NCBI GenBank assembly: GCA_022795445.1
Contig: JAAWGR010000001.1
Location: 62,001 to 126,000 of the forward strand
DNA: 64,000 nt
Source: Oscillibacter sp.
GTDB lineage: Bacteria > Bacillota > Clostridia > Oscillospirales > Oscillospiraceae
Reading direction: 5' to 3'
In this document: positions 9,061 through 19,132 of the stretch, piece by piece
How the letters are laid out: each line of letters starts with the position of its first letter
Position numbering within the stretch: position 1 is the first letter of the stretch
Made by a program: the position numbers and the translations under genes
Notes under the pieces: model-generated
What the model was told of the DNA's origin: nothing
Databases searched by the model: none
What the model saw: the letters and a program-made list of their open reading frames with translations, nothing else

Positions 9061-9113
9061 GACCACAAAGGCTCTTTTTTCCTTCTCTTTTGAAGAAAGG
9101 GGCAAGATGGAGG

Positions 9114-9149
9114 CAAAAAAATGAGGCGGATAAACCCGCCTCATTTTTT
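9114..9149 (-). terminator. Terminator after the second PilZ gene
   Basis: On the minus strand an AATGAGGCGGG / CCGCCTCATT hairpin is followed by a run of seven T, directly after the PilZ stop codon. The opposite side is also T-rich, so it could work in both directions. It ends the long surface-protein operon before the AAA+ gene. Confidence 0.85.
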
Positions 9150-9871
9150 CAATCCCTTCGGGATTGTAAAATCTTCCGTTGTAATGTAAAAATCGACTGT
9201 AGGAGCCGTTCCTGCTCTTTTTCGGGCAAACCAACGAATTGACAGCCATACTCAATGTCCCGCCCGACTTCCGCCGCATGGCGGACCTGGCAGGTCATGG
9301 AGAAGGGTTCCTCATCCTCCACAAGGGAAACATGAAGCACAAACAGGGAACCATCCTGGAATTCCTGCATACAAAGGATGCGTGCGCCGCCGGCGCTGAT
9401 ATCCAGAATCTTGCAGGGAATCTTATCCTTGCCGCGATAGTGGACGTCGGGGCTGATCTCCGCCTTTACGTTGGCATTCTGGCGGAAGAAGGCGCGGCTG
9501 TCCTTGCTTTGCAGGAACTTCAGGTTTTCGATGCGCCAGAACTCCGGAGAACTTTTGGCAACGGTACCGTTCAGCGTAAACGCCTGGGAGTTCTTCTGGA
9601 AGCCCCGAAGCTTGATTTCCTGCTGGTAATCGGCAATTGGGAGCTGTGCGTTGGTTTCGGAGCCGATCTCCAAGACGCCGCCGCTGCGGATGTACAGAAC
9701 GCCGACAAACAGGAGGTTGTTATGTGGAGAAAGAATCTCGATCTTCATCCCGGAATACAGCTCCGGGATTTCCTGGGCAGGTTGGGTTTCCGCTTCTTTG
9801 GGAGGCGGTTCCTGCGGCTTAGGGCTAGGGGCTGGGGGTGTGGATTTGAACAGTGATTTAAAAAAACTCAT
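9149..9871 (-). CDS. PilZ-domain c-di-GMP effector (downstream copy)
   Basis: A 240-residue cytoplasmic protein. Residues 1-35 are a Pro/Glu/Lys-rich leader, about 40-115 a YcgR-N-like beta domain, and about 120-225 a PilZ domain. The c-di-GMP-binding signatures are both present: RAFFR (RxxxR, about residue 125) and DISAGGARI (DxSxxG). In Firmicutes such YcgR-like proteins brake the flagellar motor or control surface structures when c-di-GMP is bound. The gene is the last in the minus-strand operon and starts 17 bp after the Ig/SLH surface protein, so it is probably co-expressed with that protein. It shares its layout with the second PilZ gene at 19.1-19.7 kb. Confidence 0.88.
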   Translation of the reverse strand: MSFFKSLFKSTPPAPSPKPQEPPPKEAETQPAQEIPELYSGMKIEILSPHNNLLFVGVLYIRSGGVLEIGSETNAQLPIADYQQEIKLRGFQKNSQAFTLNGTVAKSSPEFWRIENLKFLQSKDSRAFFRQNANVKAEISPDVHYRGKDKIPCKILDISAGGARILCMQEFQDGSLFVLHVSLVEDEEPFSMTCQVRHAAEVGRDIEYGCQFVGLPEKEQERLLQSIFTLQRKILQSRRD

Positions 9872-9888
9872 ACTCCGTAATCCCTTTC

Positions 9889-12800
9889 TCAGCGCGTCAA
9901 GACGCGGTGCAGTATCACAGCCATTTCCGCCCGGCTGATGGCGGCGCGAGGATTGATGCGCATATCAGCTGTGCCGCGGACCGCGCCCATCTGGATAAGG
10001 GAAGCGACAGAGGAGCGGGCGAACGCAGAAACCTGAGCTTCATCCGAGAAAGCGGAGAGAATGGTAGTGGGCGCCGTAGGCAGGCTTTGTCCGGCAGCCT
10101 GGATGGCGCGGCAGATCATAGTCATGGCGCTTTGGCGGGTGATAGGATTGTTGGGCTTAAAGAGCCCATTTTCACCCTGGACAATTCCGAGGTTTCGGGC
10201 GGCGGCAATGGCTGAGGCATAGACGCTGGTGGCTGGAACGTCAGGGAAGCTGGCCGTTCCGGTGTTGGTCTGGAACTGGAAAGCGCGGCAGATCATGAGG
10301 GTGAATTCCGCCCGGCTGATCTGGCGTCCGGGACCGTATCGGTTATTGCCATAGCCGTTGGTAATGCCGCTTTGCCGAAGGAATTCGATGGAGGGCTTTG
10401 CCCAGTCCCATCCGGTGGCAACGTCGGTAAAGGGCGTGGCGGCGTAACTGTTGGAGAGGCTGATTTGCACGGTGTTGGTAAAGCTGCGGCCGCTGGTGTC
10501 ATAACCGGTGAAGGGGATGGTGATGGTGCCTTGGGTTTCCGCCTTGGGCCGGAAGGAAATCTGGTTGATTTCCGGGGAACCGGAGAGATAATAACGGGTC
10601 GACGTTGTGACGGCCGTGCCGGTTTGAGTGGGGCTGACGTAGCCGGAGGACAGGAGACCGGAGGAGGGCAGGGAAGTGAACTGGATATAAGAAAGCGGAT
10701 TGCCCAGCGCCGCCTGGCAGGCCGTCTGGAAGTCCGAGGCCCGGAAGGAGATGGGAGTGGAACTTCCGGTATAAAGGATAACATTCGTTGTGGGCGAATT
10801 GACGGTGATTTCAATTTTCCCGGTGAAAGTATTCCCATTGGCGGTAGTGCCGTTGTATCGGATGGAGGTGGTACCGGCGCGGGCGCTGGCCACGAAGGTG
10901 ACGTCGCTGAGCAGGCGGTTGCTGCTGCCGCTGCTGGCAGTACGGTAATATTTGGTAGAGCTGTTAACGGCTGTACCGGTGCTGCCGGCAGAGGCGTACT
11001 TATAATACAGGGTGCCATAAGTGGAAGAGGGGAGGGTGAAGCGGAGGTAGTCCAGTGTCTCGCCGGTAATGGTGCGGCAAGCGTTGTTGAAGTCGGCTGC
11101 GTTGAAATGAACAACGCCATTGGTAACAGTAGAATAGGCAACGGTTTCGTCGCGCTGTCCGCTGCCGACGGTAATGCGCACAGTACCGCTGAAGACGCCG
11201 CCATTGACATCATAGCCGCTGAAGGGGATGCTGACGCTGCCGTTGTAGTTGTTTGCCGGAACGAAGGTTACACTGGAAAGCGAGGGGGAACCGCTGCGGT
11301 AGTAGCTTTCCGAGCTGGCGATCCGGGTCCCGGTGGCAGAGGCGGAAATATAATTGTAGTACAGAGTGCCGCTGCTGGAAGCGGGAAGGGTAAAGCTGAC
11401 GCGGTTCAGGGCGGCGTTGTTGGCGCTCTGGCAGGCGTTGTTGAAGTCGGTGACAGAGAAAGTAACTGGCTGGTTAACGGGGGTAGTGTAGTGGATGGTA
11501 CCGCTGATCTCGTCGCCGACGCGGATCACCAGATTGCCATGGAAGGTTCCGCCGGTTGTTGTGTACCCGGTAAAGGGGACCGAGATGGTGCCGATGTAAT
11601 TGCTGGCGGGTACAAAGGTGATATAGGAGATGCGGAGGTTCGAGGAGGTGCGGTAATACCGGTTCGTCGTGGTCACACGGGCGCTGTTGACATTGGTATA
11701 GTTGTAATACAGGACGCCGTTTGCGGTATTGGGGAGGGAGCCGAATTGGATATAATCCAGATTTTTGCCGGTCAGTTTTTGGGCGATGTCCTGGAAATCC
11801 GCAGCGTTCAGGGTGACGCGCTCACCGGTACCAGTAAAATATTCCACATCTCCGGTGCCGGAGCCGGTCGGAGAGAAGACGGTGATGGCGACATTCCCGA
11901 TGAAGGTGGCGCCGGCGCTGTCGGTACAGCGGTAGGTCACGTTGACTGGGCCAATATAGTTCTCCGCCGGGACGAAAGTGATTGTGCTGATGGAGGGGGA
12001 ACTGCTGGCATAATATTTGGTGGTGCTGCTCACTTTCTGGGAGTATTGGCCGGTAGGGCTGTAGTTGTAATACAGGGTACCCATGCTGGAGGCAGGCTGT
12101 TCAAAAGTGACATAGCTGAGAGCCTTGCCGTTTTTCGACTGGCAGACGGCGGAGAAATCACCGGCAGAGAAGGCCAGCGGCTGGTTGGAGGCGGTGGAAT
12201 AGGTAACGTCGCCGGTAGAAGTCATGGTAATGCGGATGGTGCCGATAAAGGTCACGCCTTCGGCGCTGACGCCGGTGTAGTCGATGACGGCGGTGCCGGT
12301 GTAACCGGAGGACGGAACGAAAGTGATATCCCGTATGGGCATCTGGCCCTGTCCAGGGGTTACATAGTACCGTTCGGTACCGCCGACGCCATGGCCCGGG
12401 CTTTCAGGGGTATTGTAGCCGTAATAAAGGATGCCGTTTTTCGTGGAGACTTGAAGGCCATAGATTTCATTCAGGGCGGAACCGGTTTTTGACTGGCAGC
12501 GTTGGTTCAGATCCGTCAGGATATCTGCGAAGGAGAAGGATGTTTTGCTGCCCATGTTCCGCTCAATGGCTTGGGCCAAGTCCTCCGTGACTGTAACGGT
12601 GCAGGTGGCGGTGTATTTGCCGGCAGTGATCTCAATGTCTGTCGTGCCGGGGTAATGACCGGTTACACGGCCGGCGGTGGACGCGTCGGCAATGGAGGGG
12701 TTGACGGCTCTCCAGGTTGGGATCGTGCTCTTGACGCTGCCGTAGAGGTGGTACACGAGGGTTTCGCTCTTGTTGACAAAGAGGCTCAGGGTACTCTTTT

Positions 12801-14037
12801 CCAGCGTCACGCCGGAAACTTCCAGTTGAATCGAATCGGAGTATCTGCCGTCGTCCGTGGTGACGGTAATTTTCACGGTACCCGGGGAGACGCCGGTGAC
12901 AATGGCCTGACGGGGATTGTCAGGGGAAAGCGCGACGGCTGCGACCTTGCTGTTGTCGGAATACCAGCGCAGCGTTGTTTCAGCGGTGCCGGGAGTGACG
13001 GCAGCCGTCAGCGTCAGGGTACCATTCTGGTCCACGTATTCCGTGTCAGGCCGGCTGATGGTAACGCTGGTTGCTTTGTTGGGATCGATTTCTGTGACGG
13101 TGACAGCGCATTGGGCAGATTTGTTGTCGCTTGTTGTTACGGTGATGGTAGCCCTTCCTGCTCCAACGGCCCTGATGGATGCAGATTTGCTGCTTCCGGG
13201 GTTCTGTACGAATTCGATAACCCCTGTTTGGGGAGAGATCGACCAGGAGAGGGCGACGTTGCTGTTATTGACAGTTGCTGTCAGGTCGAAGACCTGGCCG
13301 GGATTGAATGTGCCGCTTGCAGGATACTGCGATTTATCCAGGGAGATGGTGGTTACCTGCGGTTTCTCTGACACAACGACCTTGCAGATGGCGGATTTTT
13401 CATCGGCTGTCGTTGTGCTGGCTTTTGCGGTAATGATAGTAGTACCCGCACCGCGGGCCTCGACCACGCCGCCAGATACAACGGCAACTTGGTCGTCGCC
13501 GCTGAACCAGGAAACCACGCCGGGGTAAGTACCGCTCGTCATTGTAACCTCCGAACGCAGCGTGTACCGGTCGCCGATTGTCATATCGACCTCATTGGGG
13601 GATATGGTGATGTTTTTGACCGTTGGCGGCGGGAGGGTTACAGTAACATCACACGTTACTGACGCTACAGAAGGATCATCCTTTATATAGGCAGTTATTT
13701 TGGCATAACCTGCGGAGACTGCGTGAACTGTAGCCGTTAAACCATTTCCTGAAACCGTGGCAACTTCTTCCGTATCGCTGGACCACTCGACCTCATAAGA
13801 GTCGGCAGGCACGCCAGCCGGGGTAATCGTGGCAGTAATTGTTTGATCATTTTCACCCACTTTGAGGCTTAATGTATTGCGATTCAAGGAAATGGATTGG
13901 ATGGCAGGTGGATTATCAGGATTATCGACATCCTCCCCATCGTCGGGGTCGTCGGCGGCGGCGGGGACGACGAGGGAGAAGGCCAGAACAAGGGTCAGCA
14001 GGAGGGAGGTCATGCGGCGGGGGAAAAGGGATTTCAT
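9889..14037 (-). CDS. Giant SLH-anchored surface protein with Ig-like and tandem adhesin-type repeats
   Basis: A 1382-residue secreted protein. A signal peptide covers about residues 1-28 (cleavage near VVPAAADD). About five Big_2-like bacterial Ig domains follow (45-495), each with V(T)xISL...W.S.D..VA.V...A...G...I motifs. Six tandem repeats of about 115 residues (500-1195) each carry a GTLYYNY and an ITFVPxxxYxG signature. Three SLH domains close the protein (about 1200-1382; FTDV, FPDV and FSDE with ITRxxA/ISRAE), which should bind pyruvylated cell-wall polymer. It looks like a long surface fibre or adhesin. It follows the 1671-residue SLH gene, separated by a strong hairpin. No sortase motif. 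Confidence 0.88.
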   Translation of the reverse strand: MKSLFPRRMTSLLLTLVLAFSLVVPAAADDPDDGEDVDNPDNPPAIQSISLNRNTLSLKVGENDQTITATITPAGVPADSYEVEWSSDTEEVATVSGNGLTATVHAVSAGYAKITAYIKDDPSVASVTCDVTVTLPPPTVKNITISPNEVDMTIGDRYTLRSEVTMTSGTYPGVVSWFSGDDQVAVVSGGVVEARGAGTTIITAKASTTTADEKSAICKVVVSEKPQVTTISLDKSQYPASGTFNPGQVFDLTATVNNSNVALSWSISPQTGVIEFVQNPGSSKSASIRAVGAGRATITVTTSDNKSAQCAVTVTEIDPNKATSVTISRPDTEYVDQNGTLTLTAAVTPGTAETTLRWYSDNSKVAAVALSPDNPRQAIVTGVSPGTVKITVTTDDGRYSDSIQLEVSGVTLEKSTLSLFVNKSETLVYHLYGSVKSTIPTWRAVNPSIADASTAGRVTGHYPGTTDIEITAGKYTATCTVTVTEDLAQAIERNMGSKTSFSFADILTDLNQRCQSKTGSALNEIYGLQVSTKNGILYYGYNTPESPGHGVGGTERYYVTPGQGQMPIRDITFVPSSGYTGTAVIDYTGVSAEGVTFIGTIRITMTSTGDVTYSTASNQPLAFSAGDFSAVCQSKNGKALSYVTFEQPASSMGTLYYNYSPTGQYSQKVSSTTKYYASSSPSISTITFVPAENYIGPVNVTYRCTDSAGATFIGNVAITVFSPTGSGTGDVEYFTGTGERVTLNAADFQDIAQKLTGKNLDYIQFGSLPNTANGVLYYNYTNVNSARVTTTNRYYRTSSNLRISYITFVPASNYIGTISVPFTGYTTTGGTFHGNLVIRVGDEISGTIHYTTPVNQPVTFSVTDFNNACQSANNAALNRVSFTLPASSSGTLYYNYISASATGTRIASSESYYRSGSPSLSSVTFVPANNYNGSVSIPFSGYDVNGGVFSGTVRITVGSGQRDETVAYSTVTNGVVHFNAADFNNACRTITGETLDYLRFTLPSSTYGTLYYKYASAGSTGTAVNSSTKYYRTASSGSSNRLLSDVTFVASARAGTTSIRYNGTTANGNTFTGKIEITVNSPTTNVILYTGSSTPISFRASDFQTACQAALGNPLSYIQFTSLPSSGLLSSGYVSPTQTGTAVTTSTRYYLSGSPEINQISFRPKAETQGTITIPFTGYDTSGRSFTNTVQISLSNSYAATPFTDVATGWDWAKPSIEFLRQSGITNGYGNNRYGPGRQISRAEFTLMICRAFQFQTNTGTASFPDVPATSVYASAIAAARNLGIVQGENGLFKPNNPITRQSAMTMICRAIQAAGQSLPTAPTTILSAFSDEAQVSAFARSSVASLIQMGAVRGTADMRINPRAAISRAEMAVILHRVLTR
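10440..12545 (-). repeat. Six tandem protein-coding repeats of about 345 bp in the surface protein
   Basis: The region encodes six diverged copies of one module of about 115 residues. Each has DFxxxCQxxxGxxLxYxxF, then GTLYYNY or a variant (GILYYGY, GVLYYNY, GTLYYKY, GLLSSGY), then YYRxxSP, then ITFVPxxxYxG and GxxFxGxxxI. Copies differ enough in DNA that recent expansion is unlikely. Confidence 0.8.
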
Positions 14038-14063
14038 CTACAATACGCTCCTTTCAAGCAGAC

Positions 14064-14091
14064 GGAGGGCGGGCGGTATCGCCCGCCCTCC
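14064..14091 (-). other. 12-bp perfect GC-rich hairpin between the two SLH genes
   Basis: GGAGGGCGGGCG and CGCCCGCCCTCC form a perfect 12-bp stem around a 4-nt loop in the 64-bp gap. No T-run follows on the minus strand, so it is not a standard terminator. It could stabilise the 3' end of the upstream message or set the relative amounts of the two surface proteins. Confidence 0.6.
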
Positions 14092-14101
14092 TGCGGTTGG
14101 G

Positions 14102-17100
14102 TTAATTACGGACGGTTGTACCACCCCAGATGCTTTGGATAGTGCTATTGCTGTAGGTGAAAGTAGGCCGAAGGATGGTAACCCGGTCAGCTCCTGTGCC
14201 GGAGACTTCTTCGACCAATGTCAAGGTCAAGGCAAGGGGTCTATCACCAGGGTTGTTGTTTTCATCACACAAATTTGCGTCAAATGTGATAGTGTCACCT
14301 ACACGACAATTTTCAAACGTAATTTGCAAATCCATACAGTCTGGTGGATTTTCCCAGTCTGTAACGTTGGTAAGCCTATGGCTGATGCCAAATTGTGAAT
14401 TACCCGCGCCCAAAAGGGAAATGCTGCTCATATATCGACCAGAAGTATCCGTAAGGGGGAATATATCAACAATTTTCTTGCGCACCTCAGAGGATTCCCT
14501 GTACCAGAGTGCTTCCGTAAAGGAAATATAGAACGTTCCAGAATAAGGTGTGCTAAGAGCCTCTGTCCGTTTGTCAGAAGTATAAATGGTGCCACTTGTA
14601 ATACTTGTATTCAAACTATTCACTTGAGGCGGTGTCTTGTCTGTATTGCGCAAATACCGGTTGGAACGGAAAGCGTGGCCGGAGGTGCCCTGGCACTGGC
14701 CTATGGCTACCAGCCAGTATTCTGCATTGTTGACAAGGAACTGAGAGAAGTCAGGCGTGGTTTGCAAATTATTTGAGTTGGTTAAGTTAGCGGTACCTGG
14801 GCCACTAAGCACGCCGCCGGAAGAACCAGAATTCTTGATGAGGGTAACAATCTGCATGGTATTGCTGTTATCCAAATCGGCGTAGGCATCAAATAAGGAG
14901 CCAGTCATACCACTGGGGGCATCCAAGCGCATAGCTTCCAATACAGAGGTGTTGCCATATCTTGAAATGAGACTTGCATCCCAGCCATTTACACCCACGG
15001 TGGCACAGTCTGCCAAGGTCAGGCTAAAGGGAGGCTCTGTTGTACCTGCGGTGACCAAGGCATACCAAACCTGCGCTTCACGGTTAGACTGGATAGTTCC
15101 CCTCGGGCTGTTTAGTGTTACGGTCAGCACGGGACGAGTGACAGCCTCTGTCTTGAAACGGAAAGCGTAGACCTTGGAGGCAGAGGTGGGAGAGTCACCT
15201 TGGAGAACAATGTAGGCAATATATTCTTTGCTGGCTTCCAGGCCGCCGTCCGAATCGTTCGGGGAGATGCTGACAGTTGTCACACGCCTGCCGCAAGAAC
15301 CATTGCGGATTCTATAAGTAGGGCCTATATAGGTGGTGCCGTTGGTAACGGAGGTCGTAGAAGGTGATGTGGCATTGCCTGGTGCAGTAGTTGTTGGAAG
15401 TTCAAAACCAGACCCTGGCAGTTGTCCCCAATTTTCTAGGTTGATGCTTCCAGTAATACCATCCACAGTAGTGGGGATACCTCCTACCTGGGTAACAATG
15501 CAAAAATACTTGCAGTTATCGCGGCTAGACATGATCTCAATAGTGACACCGCTGTCAGTGGGGGTAAAGAGGGGATAACCTTCTATGAAAGTAGGCGGCT
15601 CAGTGTCAGTGAAGGGATGAGAAACGGTGTACTCCTTGGGCGAACCGATTTCCCGTACAGCGTAATTGCTGTTTTGATGAGACTGGTAGGTACTGGGAGT
15701 TAAGTTCTTTCCAGCAAGGGTTGATAAACAACTTAAATCTCCAGCCACTGGCACGATGGTGAGATCTACATCTCCGGTCCAGGTATCACGGGCTGTGGAG
15801 TCGTTCCTGCGGGTGATTATAATACCATAATCCCTGATGCCAGTCACTCGGTTCAACTGTTCGAAGTTCGGAATACCGCTAACACTGTCCCTGTTCAGCA
15901 GATTGGTGATGCTGATACCAGATCGAGGCTGCTGAATATTGGTGTTGATTTCAGCTTCACCAAGAAGGCTCCATCCGTTTCCGGTATTGCAGTAAAGTTC
16001 AAAAGCCAGGGACTCATCGGCCCAAAAGATGATATCCCATAGTGTATCATCGGTAACATTACTGGTACCCTCAGGAGTAAGGCGGAAGTTCATATCAAAG
16101 ACAATGTTCTGGCCATTTATACTGCCTGTAGCAGTGCCAGGAGTGATATAAAGCTGTGCGTCAATGGTGGTGAAGTCCGGCAGAGTCACAACGCCACGGG
16201 TACCCTGCATCCGGTTTGCGGCCTGGGAGGTATCGGCAATATTCTCCAAAGTGAAGTAATATGTTACGCCGCTGCCTAGCTGCAAGCCCGTACTATTGGG
16301 GAAGGTGAGGATCATTTCGCCGGTGCCCTCCGGGTCCATTTGGATGATGGCCTCACGATAATCAATCACCCAATCGTCACCAACATCCGGATCGCCTTTT
16401 ACAGGGACCTCTTCCGGCTGTCCAGTAGCAGGACGGTACCAGAGTGTGATATATTTCCGCAAGGTTTCCGCCATTTTGTCTTTGGCTTCTTGTTCCGCCG
16501 CGGAGCCACTGGGGGCAGATGCCACCGCAGTGTACAAGTCCAGGAACGGTTCCTTAACCGGAACGCCGTTCACAGATTCCATACCCTGGACCATCTCCGA
16601 GAAGACCAAGTTGATGTCCGTATCAGGATATGGAGTAGGATTCCGCTGGCCCTCGTCGGTGCCGTCATGGGTGAACTCCTGGGCTACCGTGGGGGGAACG
16701 TTGTCCAGGGTGCTGAAATCAATTGGCGGCGTAAGGGATTCTGTGTAGATATTATAGTTGCCCGCTTTGTCTTTTGCAACGAAGTACAGGTCATAGTGGG
16801 TCTGGGCTTCCAGGCCGCTGATGGTAAAGCGCACTTCCGTAGCTGCTTTGGCAACGTTCACACTGCCCTTCTTGATAGCGTTCGTGCCATTTTCGATCTG
16901 GATTTTGGCGATGGTTTCCTCCGGCTCCGGGAAACGGTTTTCTCCGGGGACGGCGGCATAGAACTGTGCGCCGGACTTCACAACCGCCCAATAGAGCGTA
17001 CCAGGTTCATCGAGGGTGACGGTGAAGGTAGCGGTTCTGGCGGCGGATTCCTGGAAGGTAAGGCTGGTGATGGTCGGCGGCGTCAGGTCCAGCGTGGTCA

Positions 17101-19117
17101 CCTGGAGGCGGACGATGGAGGAGCTTTTGCCATTATCGGCGTCGTTCAGCCAAAGGTAGAGGTTGTACGTTGTCTGTTCTTCCAGATAAGACGTGTTCAC
17201 CTTGGGAATCAGGAGCGGCGTGTTCCGCTTCACGTCCACAACGCCGTAACCCAGGTTGCCGGTGACGGCGGCGGCCTTAAGTTCCGCCTGGGTGGGAGCG
17301 GAGGAATTGTTGGGCAGGAGGGCGTAGTACATCTGGCAGTCTTTGGTAGCCATTGCCATGACCTGCAAAACCTGTTCGCCATCCCGATCGGTAGTCAGAA
17401 TCGTATAGGGGTAACCGGAAGCGAAAGCGGGGGTCGTATCGTCCGGCGTAGTGAAGGCTGTGACTTTCACAGGGCTGCGCCGTCCGCGGGCGTCTACCAG
17501 CATTGCGGAGACGTAGTAAGAGCCGTCCTTCGTCAAAGAGGTGATCTTAGCGGTAAATTCCGTGTTGGAAGCGGTTATGTTCAGTGTTCCGCTTTGGAGG
17601 ATGCGGGCGGAGTAGGCGCTGGGGTTTACCAGCTGTTCTTCGTTCAAGGAGCCGTCTGTAAGGGCGCTCAAGCCCCAGTAAATGGTACCTGTTTTATTGG
17701 CGCTGAACACAGCGGTTGCGGAGGTGGGGGCCACATCCTTTGTGGTTGGATAGCCGGAGAGCAGGCGCGGGTCCTCCGAGGATTCCGCTGCGGCAACCGA
17801 GTTCATAGGTTGCTTGTTTACGGTTGCATTGATGCCGGGGCGAACGGCCAGCGTATCCGGCAAGGTCTCGACGTTGGAACCGGCGGCATTGACGTTCAAG
17901 TGTCCGATGCTGCCCGTGCCGGTGACCGGAGCGCCGACATCCAGGTTCAGGTCCCGGATGGTGGCGCTGTTGTCGATGTTCAGTTTTGCGCCGGTGGCTT
18001 TTTCATCCATGGTGACGGTATTGGCAACCCCCTGGACGATCTGGAGGTCCGAGTTGGGGGAGATGTTGAGGACTTCCTTAATGTTGCCAGCCAGCTGGAG
18101 CTGGACGCCGCTGTCGCCGTCCAAAGTGATGAAGCGCAGGCCCAAGCCGTCGTCGGTCACGTCTTCCAGATAGGAAGAGGTACGGACGGTGGTATTGGCG
18201 ATATCGGTCAGACCCTCAGCCCGGACCGTAAGGAACTGGTCGGTAAGGCTGTCCACAATAAAGGAGTCCGCGGTCACATTCCGGAGGACCACGCTGTTCT
18301 CGCCCTTTTCGGCCTCACCCGCGCCGCAGAGGACGATCTTGCCCAGAACGTTGACGTTTTCCAGTTCCACGTTGCCCAGGCCCACGCCGCCGGTGAGGTA
18401 CAGGTTGCCGGTGATGGTGGTATCTTTCAGCTTGACGCCCGCGGTGTTGATGGTGAGGTTGCCGTACACGCCGCCGGCGCTTTGTTCGCCGGGCTCATTG
18501 ATCAGCGTGCCCAGCGCACGGACGAGGAAGCAGGCGACCTGCCCGCGGGTGATATGCTCCGTAGGGCGGAAGGTGCCGTCGGCGTAGCCCTGGATGATGC
18601 CCAGGTCCGTGGCCTCCTGCACGAGGTCACGGCTCCAGGTACCAATCTGGTTGCCGTCTTCAAAGGTAGAGTTAGAACCGGAACCGGCAGCCCCTTCCAG
18701 CCGCAGGCTTCGGCCCAGCAGAGCCGCCGCCTGTTCCCGGGTCACATACTTCATGGGGGAGGCGGTGCTGGGGGTAGTGCCGTTAAAATAGCCCGCCTGA
18801 TAGGCGATGATGATGTCTTCCGCGAACCAGTCGGTAGGCAGGACATCCGAGAAGGGGTTCGGGCCGGTTTCCGTATAACCGAAAGCCCGGTTGATCAATG
18901 TAACAAATTCTGCCCGGGTAATTTCCCGGTCGGCGTTGAGGTTGCCGGAGCTGTCGCCCCGCATAACACCCCACTCCACGACCTGTTCCAGGTATGGCTC
19001 CATCCAATCCGCGGCCTTGGCGGGCCGGGAGTCGGCAAAGAGCGCCAAGCCGCACAGCAGCATGGACAGGAACAGCGCTGCGCAGCGTGCAGCCGTTTTG
19101 GTCTTTTGCACAGTCAT
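14102..19117 (-). CDS. Very large SLH-domain surface protein
   Basis: A 1671-residue secreted protein. The signal peptide is about residues 1-35 (AARCAALFLSMLLCGLALFA core). Three SLH domains occupy about 36-205 (ITRAEFVTLINRAFGY, VTREQAAALLGRSL, ITRGQVACFLVRAL). A repetitive beta-solenoid-like stretch follows (about 215-420; NLTINTAGVKLKDTTITGNL style). The rest is a series of fibronectin/Ig-like beta modules, several with SGLEAQTHYDLYFVAKD-type strands and YPLFTP/GYPYTI openings. N-terminal SLH domains with a long variable C-terminus are the S-layer protein layout, so this may be the major S-layer or a large fibre. Start has GGGAGGT upstream and lies 15 bp after the PilZ gene. Confidence 0.88.
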   Translation of the reverse strand: MTVQKTKTAARCAALFLSMLLCGLALFADSRPAKAADWMEPYLEQVVEWGVMRGDSSGNLNADREITRAEFVTLINRAFGYTETGPNPFSDVLPTDWFAEDIIIAYQAGYFNGTTPSTASPMKYVTREQAAALLGRSLRLEGAAGSGSNSTFEDGNQIGTWSRDLVQEATDLGIIQGYADGTFRPTEHITRGQVACFLVRALGTLINEPGEQSAGGVYGNLTINTAGVKLKDTTITGNLYLTGGVGLGNVELENVNVLGKIVLCGAGEAEKGENSVVLRNVTADSFIVDSLTDQFLTVRAEGLTDIANTTVRTSSYLEDVTDDGLGLRFITLDGDSGVQLQLAGNIKEVLNISPNSDLQIVQGVANTVTMDEKATGAKLNIDNSATIRDLNLDVGAPVTGTGSIGHLNVNAAGSNVETLPDTLAVRPGINATVNKQPMNSVAAAESSEDPRLLSGYPTTKDVAPTSATAVFSANKTGTIYWGLSALTDGSLNEEQLVNPSAYSARILQSGTLNITASNTEFTAKITSLTKDGSYYVSAMLVDARGRRSPVKVTAFTTPDDTTPAFASGYPYTILTTDRDGEQVLQVMAMATKDCQMYYALLPNNSSAPTQAELKAAAVTGNLGYGVVDVKRNTPLLIPKVNTSYLEEQTTYNLYLWLNDADNGKSSSIVRLQVTTLDLTPPTITSLTFQESAARTATFTVTLDEPGTLYWAVVKSGAQFYAAVPGENRFPEPEETIAKIQIENGTNAIKKGSVNVAKAATEVRFTISGLEAQTHYDLYFVAKDKAGNYNIYTESLTPPIDFSTLDNVPPTVAQEFTHDGTDEGQRNPTPYPDTDINLVFSEMVQGMESVNGVPVKEPFLDLYTAVASAPSGSAAEQEAKDKMAETLRKYITLWYRPATGQPEEVPVKGDPDVGDDWVIDYREAIIQMDPEGTGEMILTFPNSTGLQLGSGVTYYFTLENIADTSQAANRMQGTRGVVTLPDFTTIDAQLYITPGTATGSINGQNIVFDMNFRLTPEGTSNVTDDTLWDIIFWADESLAFELYCNTGNGWSLLGEAEINTNIQQPRSGISITNLLNRDSVSGIPNFEQLNRVTGIRDYGIIITRRNDSTARDTWTGDVDLTIVPVAGDLSCLSTLAGKNLTPSTYQSHQNSNYAVREIGSPKEYTVSHPFTDTEPPTFIEGYPLFTPTDSGVTIEIMSSRDNCKYFCIVTQVGGIPTTVDGITGSINLENWGQLPGSGFELPTTTAPGNATSPSTTSVTNGTTYIGPTYRIRNGSCGRRVTTVSISPNDSDGGLEASKEYIAYIVLQGDSPTSASKVYAFRFKTEAVTRPVLTVTLNSPRGTIQSNREAQVWYALVTAGTTEPPFSLTLADCATVGVNGWDASLISRYGNTSVLEAMRLDAPSGMTGSLFDAYADLDNSNTMQIVTLIKNSGSSGGVLSGPGTANLTNSNNLQTTPDFSQFLVNNAEYWLVAIGQCQGTSGHAFRSNRYLRNTDKTPPQVNSLNTSITSGTIYTSDKRTEALSTPYSGTFYISFTEALWYRESSEVRKKIVDIFPLTDTSGRYMSSISLLGAGNSQFGISHRLTNVTDWENPPDCMDLQITFENCRVGDTITFDANLCDENNNPGDRPLALTLTLVEEVSGTGADRVTILRPTFTYSNSTIQSIWGGTTVRN

Positions 19118-19132
19118 TCAATTACCTCCCTG

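Noticed and set aside
10372..12492. 706-codon plus-strand open frame
   Set aside because: Antisense to the tandem repeats of the surface protein. The Gly/Ala-rich product has no family motif and mirrors the repeat codons.
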